Source: Lachnospiraceae bacterium YSB2008 (GTDB lineage Bacteria > Bacillota > Clostridia > Lachnospirales > Lachnospiraceae). From it: a stretch of 64,000 bases of DNA. Position numbers and translations under genes: made by a program. The DNA lies in assembly GCA_000687655.1 (NCBI GenBank), contig JHWR01000002.1, positions 62,001-126,000 of the forward strand. The letters are read 5' to 3'. Each line of letters opens with the position of its first letter. The first letter of the stretch is position 1. The notes below the pieces were generated by a model. That model made no database searches. It was not told the DNA's origin and saw nothing but the letters and a program-made list of their open reading frames with translations. This document shows, piece by piece, positions 28,756-37,343 of this stretch.

Positions 28756-29553
28756 TTGAAGCTGATGAATATAGCATCAGGAAGCAGTGGAAACTGTACA
28801 TTTATAGGTACAGATGATACTTCGCTTCTGGTAGATGCAGGAATTAGTATGAAGAGGATTGAGGAAGGTCTCGCTACCATAGATATGTCGCTGAGAGATA
28901 TTGACGGTATCTTCATTACCCATGAACATTCAGATCATATAAAGGGACTTAAAGCTGTTTCGAGGAAGTATGAGGTTCCTATATATCTCACAGAAGGAAC
29001 AATGAACCAGCTTATGTATAATTCTCTTACTAGGGATATAGATACTGAGCTCTATTCGGTTATTGATTCATGCAGTTCATTTGATCTGAGAAGTATAAAT
29101 GTAATGAGCCATGACATTTCTCATGATGCTGCAGAACCTGTCTGCTACAGCTTTTCGGATGGGGTAAGTAAGATTTCGGTTGCAACCGACCTTGGTACTT
29201 ATGATGATGAACTGGTGAGCTTTCTGAAAGAATCAGATATGCTTCTTTTGGAAGCTAATCATGATATAAGAATGCTTGAAACAGGACCTTATCCTTATTA
29301 CCTTAAGCGAAGGATACTCGGTAACAGAGGGCATCTTTCAAATGAGACCAGTGGAAGACTGCTGAGAGTGCTTCTTAATGATCATATTAAGGCAATAATC
29401 CTTGGGCATCTCTCAAAGGAGAATAATTTTCCTGAGCTTGCCTATGAGACTGTTAAGCTTGAGATTGCTGACAATCCATTTACGGATGATGTCAGGGATT
29501 TTAATCTGACAGTGGCAAAACGGGATGAAGCTGATGAGATGATATGTATTTGA
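28756..29553 (+). CDS. Metallo-beta-lactamase fold hydrolase, YycJ/WalJ-like
   Basis: A 265-residue predicted zinc hydrolase. IASGSSGNCTFIG at residues 5-17 is the N-terminal mark of the YycJ family, and THEHSDHIKG (about 55-64) is the HxHxDH metal motif; LLLEANHD and ILGHLSKEN provide later ligands. The start is TTG 28756, 6 bases after GAGGG; the ATG at 28765 would be too far from it. YycJ/WalJ proteins are thought to be 5'-exonucleases linked to cell-wall or replication control, but direct evidence is limited and the walRK genes are not nearby. Confidence 0.85.
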   Translation: MKLMNIASGSSGNCTFIGTDDTSLLVDAGISMKRIEEGLATIDMSLRDIDGIFITHEHSDHIKGLKAVSRKYEVPIYLTEGTMNQLMYNSLTRDIDTELYSVIDSCSSFDLRSINVMSHDISHDAAEPVCYSFSDGVSKISVATDLGTYDDELVSFLKESDMLLLEANHDIRMLETGPYPYYLKRRILGNRGHLSNETSGRLLRVLLNDHIKAIILGHLSKENNFPELAYETVKLEIADNPFTDDVRDFNLTVAKRDEADEMICI

Positions 29554-29597
29554 TATAGATAAGAATGATAAAACTATAATATAAGAGGATAAAAAAT

Positions 29598-29870
29598 ATG
29601 AACAGAACAATCATTACAGTTATTGGTAAGGATACCGTGGGTATCATAGCAAAGGTTTGTAATTATCTTGCAGGTAATAATATCAATATTCTTGATATTA
29701 CTCAGACAACTATGCAGGGATATTTCAACATGATGATGCTTGTTGATACAACTGCAACAGTAAAGTCTCATGATGAGATGGCAGCTGAGCTGACAAGCCT
29801 TGGTCATGAGATCGGTGTTGAGATCAGGACCCAGAAGGAAGAAATCTTCAACATGATGCACAGAATATAA
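29598..29870 (+). CDS. ACT domain protein (UPF0237 family)
   Basis: A 90-residue single ACT domain protein. ITVIGKDTVGIIAKVCNYLA and NINILDITQTTMQGYFNMMM follow the beta-alpha-beta pattern of ligand-binding ACT domains, similar to the GcvR-like UPF0237 group. The gene directly precedes the UPF0210 protein with 12 bases between them; this pair is conserved across Firmicutes and Archaea, suggesting the two proteins act together. The ligand is not known. The start follows AAGAGGAT with normal spacing. Confidence 0.9.
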   Translation: MNRTIITVIGKDTVGIIAKVCNYLAGNNINILDITQTTMQGYFNMMMLVDTTATVKSHDEMAAELTSLGHEIGVEIRTQKEEIFNMMHRI

Positions 29871-29882
29871 GGAGGTCCTTTC

Positions 29883-31247
29883 ATGATTACTCTTAATGAA
29901 GTTCTGGAAACAAATGAGATGGTCCGCAAGATGAACCTGGATGTCAGGACCATCACCATGGGTATAAGCCTTCTTGACTGTATAGGTCAGGACCTTGCTT
30001 CTACCTGCGATAATATATACAAAAAGATTACAGATTCTGCAAAGGATCTTGTTTCTACAGGTAATGAGATCTCTAAAATGTATGGTATTCCTATTGTACA
30101 TAAGAGAATCTCTGTTACTCCTATAGCTTTAGTAGGAGGTTCTGTATGTGAGTCTTCAGATGATTTTGTTGAGATAGCGAAGACTCTTGACAGAGCTGCA
30201 GAGACTGTCGGAGTAAATTTCATAGGCGGTTATTCAGCTCTTGTTTCCAAAGGCATGACAAAGGCTGACAAGCTTCTCATCGAGTCAATCCCTAAGGCTC
30301 TTGCGGAGACGAACCTTGTATGCAGCTCAGTGAACTGTGGTTCTACAAAGACCGGAATTGATATGGATGCTGTTAAGCTTATTGGTGAGAAGATTAAAGA
30401 GACAGCTGAACTTACAAAAGAGCACGATTCTATTGGTTGTGCCAAGTTTGTTGTATTCTGTAATGCTCCTGATGATAATCCATTTATGGCAGGCGCTTTC
30501 CATGGCGTAACTGAAGGCGACAGAGTTATTAATGTCGGCGTCAGCGGCCCGGGTGTTGTTAAGGCTGTTCTTACAGGAATGGAGAATGAGTCTTTTGAAG
30601 TTCTCTGTGAGACTATCAAAAAGACTGCTTTCAAGATTACAAGAGTAGGCCAGCTTGTTGCTAAAGAAGCTTCCAAGAGACTTGGCATTCCATTTGGTAT
30701 AGTGGATCTTTCACTTGCTCCGACTCCTGCAGTTGGCGATTCGGTTGCTGATATTCTTTGTGAGATTGGTCTTGAATATGCAGGTGCACCGGGTACTACA
30801 GCAGCTCTTGCACTTCTTAATGATCAGGTTAAGAAGGGCGGTATCATGGCATCTTCATATGTCGGAGGTCTTTCCGGTGCATTTATTCCTGTCAGTGAGG
30901 ATCAGGGAATGATTGATGCAGTGAAGGCTGATGCGCTCAGTATAGAGAAACTTGAAGCTATGACCTGTGTATGTTCTGTTGGTCTTGATATGATAGCTAT
31001 TCCAGGCGACACTAAGGCAACTACCATATCAGGTATCATTGCAGACGAGATGGCTATCGGAATGATCAATCAGAAAACTACTGCAGTTCGTGTTATTCCT
31101 GTTGTTGGAAAGGATGTAGGAGATGAGGTTATGTTCGGCGGACTTCTCGGAAGCGCTCCGATCATGAAGGTTAATCCATACTCCTGCGATACATTTATAA
31201 ACAGGGGAGGAAGAATTCCTGCACCTGTACACAGCTTTAAGAACTAG
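29883..31247 (+). CDS. PFL family protein (UPF0210/DUF711)
   Basis: A 454-residue protein of the UPF0210 family. Landmarks: [15 protein letters not shown] near residue 19, [18 protein letters not shown] near 113, [16 protein letters not shown] near 198 and [13 protein letters not shown] near 418. The family is structurally related to pyruvate formate-lyase-type barrels but lacks a proven activity; no glycyl-radical loop is apparent. GGAGG precedes the ATG. It is co-transcribed with the small ACT protein, which may regulate it. Confidence 0.9.
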   Translation: MITLNEVLETNEMVRKMNLDVRTITMGISLLDCIGQDLASTCDNIYKKITDSAKDLVSTGNEISKMYGIPIVHKRISVTPIALVGGSVCESSDDFVEIAKTLDRAAETVGVNFIGGYSALVSKGMTKADKLLIESIPKALAETNLVCSSVNCGSTKTGIDMDAVKLIGEKIKETAELTKEHDSIGCAKFVVFCNAPDDNPFMAGAFHGVTEGDRVINVGVSGPGVVKAVLTGMENESFEVLCETIKKTAFKITRVGQLVAKEASKRLGIPFGIVDLSLAPTPAVGDSVADILCEIGLEYAGAPGTTAALALLNDQVKKGGIMASSYVGGLSGAFIPVSEDQGMIDAVKADALSIEKLEAMTCVCSVGLDMIAIPGDTKATTISGIIADEMAIGMINQKTTAVRVIPVVGKDVGDEVMFGGLLGSAPIMKVNPYSCDTFINRGGRIPAPVHSFKN

Positions 31248-31283
31248 AAGTACTTTAAATATAGTGATTTATGGAGAAGATAA

Positions 31284-31946
31284 ATGGAAAACTACGATTC
31301 GTCCATTTATGAAAAAATGTCTGTTGCGGTAGATCTCCTTACATTTACCATTGAAGACGGTCGTCTGAAACTTCTTGTTATCAGTAGGGATGAGGAACCA
31401 TATAAAGGTAAGTATGCCCTTCCGGGAGTATTTGTCGGAATAGATGAGACTCTCGATAAGGCTGCAACCCGTGGTATAAAAGAAGAGACAGGCCTTAAGG
31501 ACATATACTTCGAACAATTATATACCTTTGGAGAGGTAAACAGAGATCCGAGAATGAGGATTATATCAGTTTCCTATATGGCTCTTGTTCCTGTTGAAAT
31601 GCTTAAGTTTAAAGCCGGTGAAAGAACCAGAAGCGCAGAACTTATAGATGTTGAAGATATAATCTCATCAAAGATTAAGCTGGCATTTGATCATAAGAAA
31701 ATAGTTGAGTATGCCAGATGGCGGCTTGCTAACAAAGTTGAGTACACTGATATTGCATTTCACCTTGTAGATGAAAAGTTTACATTACCGGAGCTTCAGA
31801 AGGTATATGAGATTCTTCTCGGAAAGAATCTTTATAAGGCTAATTTTCGTAAGAAAGTAGCGCCGATGATAGAAGCTACAGAGTCATTTACATCTGGTGA
31901 TGCTCATAGACCGAGCCGTTTATATATTCGTAAAAACGTTTTGTGA
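31284..31946 (+). CDS. NrtR-like Nudix-domain transcription regulator
   Basis: A 220-residue protein with an N-terminal Nudix fold (about 10-145) and a C-terminal winged helix (about 150-215; FTLPELQKVYEILLG is the recognition region of NrtR-type proteins). The Nudix box is degenerate: the catalytic REUxEE reads RGIKEE and the leading Gly is displaced. NrtR proteins bind ADP-ribose or NAD-related ligands to control NAD metabolism genes, and several have lost hydrolysis, so a sensor role is inferred. It overlaps or abuts the following methyltransferase gene, its probable co-transcribed partner. Confidence 0.82.
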   Translation: MENYDSSIYEKMSVAVDLLTFTIEDGRLKLLVISRDEEPYKGKYALPGVFVGIDETLDKAATRGIKEETGLKDIYFEQLYTFGEVNRDPRMRIISVSYMALVPVEMLKFKAGERTRSAELIDVEDIISSKIKLAFDHKKIVEYARWRLANKVEYTDIAFHLVDEKFTLPELQKVYEILLGKNLYKANFRKKVAPMIEATESFTSGDAHRPSRLYIRKNVL

Positions 31947-31960
31947 ATGTTGGGATTCAT

Positions 31961-33982
31961 ATGGGAAATTTCGATATTTATTTTGACAAAGATAATAATA
32001 TAAGAGACGAATTCAAGGATTGCCGTTGGCTCAGATATCTTACAGATACTGACAATATATATGTAAATGCAGAACGTGTGACCAGTATCAACAGTATTTC
32101 CGGAAGAGAACTCATTGAATATGTTATGAGGACTCTTGATATACTTGATGATATGGAACTGGATGCACACAGTAAGTTTATTATTAATGAAGTCCTGAAT
32201 TGGTCAGAGGTTGCCAAAGGCGGCCTTGCTAAGGAGAGAAATGAATGGATATCAAAGGGTTATCCCCTTGATATCCATAATTTAGCTTCGGCTGAAATAT
32301 ATATGGATTATATTTCGGATAAAGGACTTAAGTCAGAAGATACGGAGCTTATTTATGCACTCATCAAAACACACGGGTTGATAGGACAGTGTATAAGAGG
32401 TGAGGTACCTGTAAGTCATAACAAAGAGCTGTTTGATATTGTAAATGAAAAGCTCAATGGAAATGATAGTAGTTCTTCCTTTGAATCATTATTGACTGCT
32501 CTGAATGAATGTATCATCAAAGCGGTTTCTTTGGATATATGGAAGGCTGTTGAAACGGATGTTAAGACATTGATCCACAGAATTTTAAGTGGTGATCTGT
32601 CTGAGTTCTCTGCAAAGTACAGACTTGAAAAGCTTTGTCCGAAAGAGATTGAGATTTTTGATGATTCATCTGATTTCTTTGAAAACAGGATATTCCCTGA
32701 ATATGAGTTATGGTATTTTACATCAGCTTTATCTGATTTTGATATGGGACAGATCAGAAAGGTTTTTGATCTGATACTTCAGGATTTTGATTCGAAATGT
32801 TTTAAGAAATCCGATATATCTCACATTAATTTTAAACCGCTTGCCGATTCTCTTTATTATGATTATGAAAGCAAGAAGCATGTAAATGTATATAAAAAGA
32901 GAATAATCGAGAAGTATCTTCTGGATTCATCAGTTCAGAATGTTCAGATTGATATTAAGATTCAGAACAGGACTGCATATGTTGATTTCAGATTCTCAAA
33001 GGTCTGTGAGAAGCTTATTGATTTCTGCGTTGAAGCTGAACGTTCCGGGCTTCTTACATTTGAAAAAAGCATAGTTGTTCTGTATGACATGTTTGGTTTC
33101 AGGAAGGATGCATTTGACAGACTGAATAATGAAGCTAAGTATCTGTCTACTATGAATAATGTTGCAGGAAGTACAAAGGACAGTATCATAGAATATGCTG
33201 TAGGAAAGAAGATTGTTGATGTAGGTTCAGGTGGCGGAATACTCCTGGACAGGCTGGAATCCAGATATCCTGATAAAGAGATAATAGGCACTGATATTTC
33301 TCAGAATGTCATAGAGACTCTTGAACAGAAGAAAAGTAAGGAAGGCCATAAATGGACCGTTAAAATACAGAACTTTGCTGAGTCGGCTTTTGACGAGAAG
33401 GTGGACAGTATCATATTTTCTTCCATTTTACATGAGATATATTCTTATACAGAAGGAGAGAACGGTCGATTTGATATTGAGAGCGTAAAGAAAGCTCTTA
33501 AGTATGCATTTGACAGTCTGAATCCCGGTGGAAGAATCATTATAAGAGACGGAATTAAGACTGACAGCAATGATATAAGACGGATTGCTTTCAAGGATAT
33601 AAGGGGACTTGATTTCTTCCATAATTATCAGAGGGATTTCAAAGGCCTGAAAGATATACCGGATGAAAAGAAGGTAATCAATGTAGATGAAGAAAACCTT
33701 GAAGTGACAGGAGATATTAACTTCATCAGAGAATTCATGTATACATATACATGGGGAAATGAAAGCTATCCACATGAGGTTCAGGAACAGTTTGGTTACT
33801 TTACTCTTAAGGAATATGTGGATTATCTGGAATCGCTCGGGGCAGATATCATTACAGCCAGAGAGTTTCTGGAACCGGGTTATCCCTCAAATCTTGAACA
33901 GTATCTGACTCTTTTGGATAAAGATGGAAATGAAGTTGCTTATCCCGAATCAAATTGCATAATAGTTTTAGAGAAGCGCTAA
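31961..33982 (+). CDS. Large protein with C-terminal SAM-dependent methyltransferase domain
   Basis: About 673 residues. The first 400 residues are mostly helical, acidic and not recognised. From about residue 415 a class I methyltransferase domain begins: KKIVDVGSGGGILLDRL is motif I and IIGTDIS the acidic end of strand 2; SIIFSSILHEIYSY and LNPGGRIIIRDG follow as motifs II and III. The substrate is unknown. ATG 31961 follows TTGGGA closely; a GTG at 31943 overlapping the regulator's stop would add six residues. A strong terminator ends the two-gene unit. Confidence 0.8.
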   Translation: MGNFDIYFDKDNNIRDEFKDCRWLRYLTDTDNIYVNAERVTSINSISGRELIEYVMRTLDILDDMELDAHSKFIINEVLNWSEVAKGGLAKERNEWISKGYPLDIHNLASAEIYMDYISDKGLKSEDTELIYALIKTHGLIGQCIRGEVPVSHNKELFDIVNEKLNGNDSSSSFESLLTALNECIIKAVSLDIWKAVETDVKTLIHRILSGDLSEFSAKYRLEKLCPKEIEIFDDSSDFFENRIFPEYELWYFTSALSDFDMGQIRKVFDLILQDFDSKCFKKSDISHINFKPLADSLYYDYESKKHVNVYKKRIIEKYLLDSSVQNVQIDIKIQNRTAYVDFRFSKVCEKLIDFCVEAERSGLLTFEKSIVVLYDMFGFRKDAFDRLNNEAKYLSTMNNVAGSTKDSIIEYAVGKKIVDVGSGGGILLDRLESRYPDKEIIGTDISQNVIETLEQKKSKEGHKWTVKIQNFAESAFDEKVDSIIFSSILHEIYSYTEGENGRFDIESVKKALKYAFDSLNPGGRIIIRDGIKTDSNDIRRIAFKDIRGLDFFHNYQRDFKGLKDIPDEKKVINVDEENLEVTGDINFIREFMYTYTWGNESYPHEVQEQFGYFTLKEYVDYLESLGADIITAREFLEPGYPSNLEQYLTLLDKDGNEVAYPESNCIIVLEKR

Positions 33983-34000
33983 AAGCGGCGCTTCTCTTTT
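33971..34000 (+). terminator. Intrinsic terminator after the methyltransferase gene
   Basis: A 9-bp stem GAGAAGCGC (33971-33979) with GCGCTTCTC (33988-33996), an 8-base loop and a T-run TTTT directly after. The stop codon of the plus-strand gene lies inside the hairpin and the minus-strand gene ends at base 34000. No T-run lies on the other side, so it acts mainly for the plus strand. Confidence 0.9.
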
Positions 34001-35205
34001 TATTGGTCTAATCCAAGTGAATTCTTTACGGCACTGAAATCTGAATAATAAGTAATACTGAATACTTTATTTGAATAAATATTAACGGTAAGGACAAGAC
34101 AGGTGTTATTGTCAGGATTACAGTAGAAGTGCGATCTTGAAATTCCATTTTGAAGATCGGTTGTTGCTTCTAAAGTATAATCATATGGAAAATACATATG
34201 ATTAACAGCTGATATTTCAGGCTGATTTATAGATACACCGTATAATTTGTATTCACGTCCTGTAATGTTAACACCAACCTTACGGTTGTTCATATAAACA
34301 ATACTCATTTCACCATCCGTTCTGAGTGAGAATCCGGAATTATCTCCTGCTGAAGCAGTATTATACACAGAATCGTCTTCAAATATCGTATTTAAGGCTA
34401 CTTCTATTTCTTCTTCGGAGAGATCTGCAATTAAAGCGATTTCAGTTCCCCCTGAATTAATGAAATGATCTATACCGGCATATATTCCCCAGCCTATTCC
34501 TGTAAGTATAGCTGCAGTTGTAACCCATCCTGCAATAGTCATTGCAAGCTTCAAAGTTTCATTACTGCTCCTGAGAAGTTCTTCAATTTCTTTCTTCGGA
34601 ACTGCTATAGCTACGGCTACAAGAGAATACAAAACCAGAGCTAAGGTGTTATTTCCTTTAGTATAAATGAACTGGAGTATAGTTGAAGTTATAATGAATA
34701 TAAGTGGGGCGAATCTGACAATATTAAGTATAACTTTACTGAATGTTTCATTTATGTTAGTTTTATTCAGCCAGCGTTTGAATATCTTAAAAACAATATT
34801 CTGAGCTGTGTTAAACAGAACAAATATAGCTAATGCTATAAGTATTTTAACGGCATATGAAAAATAGGTTACAGTGTCCGAATGAAGAAGCATTATCATA
34901 TCGTGAACACGTACATTTTTAATGTGGGTAAGTTTCTCGATTACTGCTCTGGCAACGAGATAGATGGCAGAGAGCAGTATGATATACCTTACCATAGAAA
35001 AAACAAGTCTCGCTCCATTTTCAACCTGCTCGCCACAATCCTTCTGCAATATTATCCTTTTTGTGATTCTCTCAGATATTTCAATAACAATCATCGAAAC
35101 AAAAGTGAATATTACTATCATCAGAAGCGCATCCGAAAATGTCGTGCGGCTATTCTGTGCAGATTCATATATAGAAATCCAAAAATCATCAATAGTATTC
35201 TGCAT
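34000..35205 (-). CDS. Polytopic membrane protein of unknown function
   Basis: A 401-residue protein I do not recognise. About six hydrophobic segments are visible (roughly residues 25-45, 70-92, 112-135, 155-175, 180-198 and 218-240), followed by a C-terminal domain of about 150 residues predicted outside the membrane, rich in Asn, Thr and Tyr and containing one CNPDNNTC cysteine pair. The N-terminal layout is superficially like small mechanosensitive channels, but no MscS beta domain is seen. It is transcribed alone from a good divergent promoter shared with the SPFH operon's upstream region. Confidence 0.75.
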   Translation of the reverse strand: MQNTIDDFWISIYESAQNSRTTFSDALLMIVIFTFVSMIVIEISERITKRIILQKDCGEQVENGARLVFSMVRYIILLSAIYLVARAVIEKLTHIKNVRVHDMIMLLHSDTVTYFSYAVKILIALAIFVLFNTAQNIVFKIFKRWLNKTNINETFSKVILNIVRFAPLIFIITSTILQFIYTKGNNTLALVLYSLVAVAIAVPKKEIEELLRSSNETLKLAMTIAGWVTTAAILTGIGWGIYAGIDHFINSGGTEIALIADLSEEEIEVALNTIFEDDSVYNTASAGDNSGFSLRTDGEMSIVYMNNRKVGVNITGREYKLYGVSINQPEISAVNHMYFPYDYTLEATTDLQNGISRSHFYCNPDNNTCLVLTVNIYSNKVFSITYYSDFSAVKNSLGLDQ

Positions 35206-35262
35206 AATGTTTAATCCTTGTTTGAATAAATGATACTAGTAATAGATTAACTCCATATATTT

Positions 35263-35291
35263 ATTATAAAAATGTCGGGAGTAGAATTCAA
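35263..35291 (-). promoter_or_regulatory. Predicted sigma-A promoter for the minus-strand membrane protein
   Basis: Read on the minus strand: TTGAAT (35291-35286), 17 bases, TATAAT (35268-35263). This leaves a leader of about 50 bases, with AAGGAT near 35214 as a weak ribosome site. It is divergent from, and about 30 bases away from, the promoter of the SPFH gene. Confidence 0.75.
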
Positions 35292-35321
35292 GTAAGAGGA
35301 ATATTTCAATTATTAACCTAC

Positions 35322-35350
35322 TTGACATAGTAGCAAAAGTATACTATTAT
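35322..35350 (+). promoter_or_regulatory. Predicted sigma-A promoter and operator-like repeats before the SPFH gene
   Basis: TTGACA at 35322-35327, 17 bases, TATTAT at 35345-35350. Overlapping it are repeated ATAGTA/TACTAT units: ATAGTAGCAAA within the spacer and ATAGTAGTAAA just downstream, plus the near-palindrome CTATTAT-ACAG-ATAGTAG. Such dyads over a promoter are typical repressor sites; the regulator is not identifiable. Confidence 0.7.
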
Positions 35351-35392
35351 ACAGATAGTAGTAAAGAAATACTAACAAAGGAGGTTATGAGT

Positions 35393-36295
35393 ATGGCTGT
35401 TATTTATAAAAAGTTTCAAACAAGTGAATACATTATTCTTGTAAAGAATGGAAGAGTTATCAAAGAAGGTAAAGGACTTACAGTACTTTGCGATAATATG
35501 CATACTAATATTCAGGTGGTTCCGACTATAGCATACGATGGTGCGTTTGGTTTTGAGGACGTGATTACTGCTGATTTTCAGAGTGTTTTTGTACAGGGCG
35601 TTCTTACTTATATGATAAGTGACTATACAAAGGCAGCAGATGCATTCGACTTTGGATACAGCAGAAATTACGAATTAAAGAAAACTGCTGTCATGGAACT
35701 GTTAACAAAGAGAATTAATAACGTAATCAAAGCCATTGTAATACGGGAAGTTGGTTCGAGAAAAATAAGAGATATTATAAGAATCTCTGATGAAATGTCT
35801 GCTATTATTTCTGAAGGGCTTCAAACAGACGGGGTGATTCAGAATCTTGGTATTAAAATACTTTCAGTGAACATACTCGGTATAATGCCTAAGCCTGAGA
35901 CAAAGAAGGCTTTGGAAGCGGTTGCCAGAGAGGAAATCCTGAAAGAACAGGACGATGCAATCTATATGAGGCGAAACGCTGCTATCGATCAGGAAAGACT
36001 TATCAAAGAGAATGAGCTTAATACCGAGATTAAGATGGCAGATAAGGAAAAAGAACTTGTTGAGCTGAAAGCTGAAAATGACATGAAGAAGGCTGATATA
36101 GAGGCTTATGCAATAGAAAGAGTTATGAAGGCTTATGAAAATGTAGATGTTGCTCTTATTGAAGCACTTGCTCTTACGAAGATGGAACCCGGAACTATCA
36201 TGGCCAAGGCTTTCATGGAGATGGGTGAAAATGCCGGAAAGATAGGAACACTAAATATGACTCCTGATCTTCTTGAAACTATAGTTGGTAAGTAA
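35393..36295 (+). CDS. SPFH (stomatin/prohibitin-like) domain protein
   Basis: A 300-residue protein. AAAGGAGG (35377-35384) is 8 bases from ATG 35393; the ATG at 35387 is too close. The SPFH domain spans about residues 5-180, with DVITADFQSVFVQGVLTYMI and the conserved VGSRKIRDIIR region, followed by a charged coiled coil (about 180-245). Unlike classical stomatins and flotillins no N-terminal membrane segment is visible, so it is probably soluble or recruited to membranes by a partner. It is followed by a kinase-like gene after 42 bases. Confidence 0.85.
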   Translation: MAVIYKKFQTSEYIILVKNGRVIKEGKGLTVLCDNMHTNIQVVPTIAYDGAFGFEDVITADFQSVFVQGVLTYMISDYTKAADAFDFGYSRNYELKKTAVMELLTKRINNVIKAIVIREVGSRKIRDIIRISDEMSAIISEGLQTDGVIQNLGIKILSVNILGIMPKPETKKALEAVAREEILKEQDDAIYMRRNAAIDQERLIKENELNTEIKMADKEKELVELKAENDMKKADIEAYAIERVMKAYENVDVALIEALALTKMEPGTIMAKAFMEMGENAGKIGTLNMTPDLLETIVGK

Positions 36296-36337
36296 TCTGA
36301 TAACACAGTTATTTAATATTGTTTTTGGGTGGTTGTT

Positions 36338-37267
36338 ATGACAAGAGGAATGAATAAGATAGTAATTGTTAAAAAGCGGACCCGTCTTGAAGATCTGAAA
36401 AGAAGATATAATACAGTTGAACAGGCAAGATTCTACGTTGAGCATCTTGGCGCCGATTTCTCTGATTATGAGGATGAACACAATGCTTATTATGCGTCTC
36501 TTGAGACTGTCAGGGCTGCAGCACAGAAATGTGCAAGAGTTCAGGAAATCGACAGAGATTACATCCCAAGTCTTATATTTGGAAAGGATGATATAGTAAT
36601 TGCTGTCGGACAAGACGGGCTGGTTGCAAATGTAATGAAGTATCTTGATGGACAGCCTCTTATAGGAGTGAATCCTGATACAAAGAGATATGAGGGTAAG
36701 CTTCTCTGTTTTGAACCCGGAGATATGGATAACATCCTGAACAGGGTAATAAACAGGAGTTATTATGATAAAAGCATATCTATGGCTAAGGCGGCAACAA
36801 AGGATGGTCAGATACTATATGCGGTTAATGATATTTTTATCGGAATAAATAATCATACTTCTGCAAGATACAGTATCAGCTACAATAATATTACAGAAAA
36901 TCAATCATCTTCAGGCGTAATTATTTCAACAGGCTTTGGAATGACTGGCTGGCACAGATCGATAATGGCAGAATTCTGCGGAATGGCAAAGGCTTTTAAT
37001 CTTGGCGGATTTCAAATTCCCCAATATGCATGGGACAGCCGTGAGCTTATTTTCCATGTAAGAGAACCTTATCCAAGTATCCATACTAAAGCAGAACTGG
37101 TTTATGGAAGGATTGGAAGAGATGACAGTCTGAGTTTTGTATCAAATATGGGTGAAAATGGAGTGATATTCTCTGATGGTATCATAGATGATGCCATTGA
37201 TTTTACTGCCGGTATGGAGGTAAAGGTGAGTCTTGCTGAAAGAGTAGGACGTCTTGTTGCAAGATAA
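36338..37267 (+). CDS. Protein resembling NAD kinase, function unknown
   Basis: A 309-residue protein. ATG 36338 is chosen because GGGTGG lies 5 bases upstream. DIVIAVGQDGLVANVM (about 85-100) resembles the GGDG nucleotide-binding loop of NAD and diacylglycerol kinases, with the second Gly replaced by Gln. NDIFIGINNHTSARYSI corresponds to the NE-containing segment and IISTGFGMTGW to the STPTGSTAY loop. The order of these three matches suggests the NAD kinase fold. Whether it phosphorylates NAD, another substrate, or nothing cannot be told. It forms a two-gene unit with the SPFH protein. Confidence 0.65.
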   Translation: MTRGMNKIVIVKKRTRLEDLKRRYNTVEQARFYVEHLGADFSDYEDEHNAYYASLETVRAAAQKCARVQEIDRDYIPSLIFGKDDIVIAVGQDGLVANVMKYLDGQPLIGVNPDTKRYEGKLLCFEPGDMDNILNRVINRSYYDKSISMAKAATKDGQILYAVNDIFIGINNHTSARYSISYNNITENQSSSGVIISTGFGMTGWHRSIMAEFCGMAKAFNLGGFQIPQYAWDSRELIFHVREPYPSIHTKAELVYGRIGRDDSLSFVSNMGENGVIFSDGIIDDAIDFTAGMEVKVSLAERVGRLVAR

Positions 37268-37343
37268 CTCAGTTTAATATATACTCATCTATATTCGGTG
37301 CGACGCAAGACGTAGCGGCACATTTTATGAAAAGAGGAATAAT

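Noticed and set aside
37268-37343. Hairpin GTGC...GCAC in the gap before the TIGR03960 gene, sharing CCGCTACGT with the scpA/scpB element
   Set aside because: The stem is short with uneven internal loops and no T-run; a 9-base match alone can be chance.
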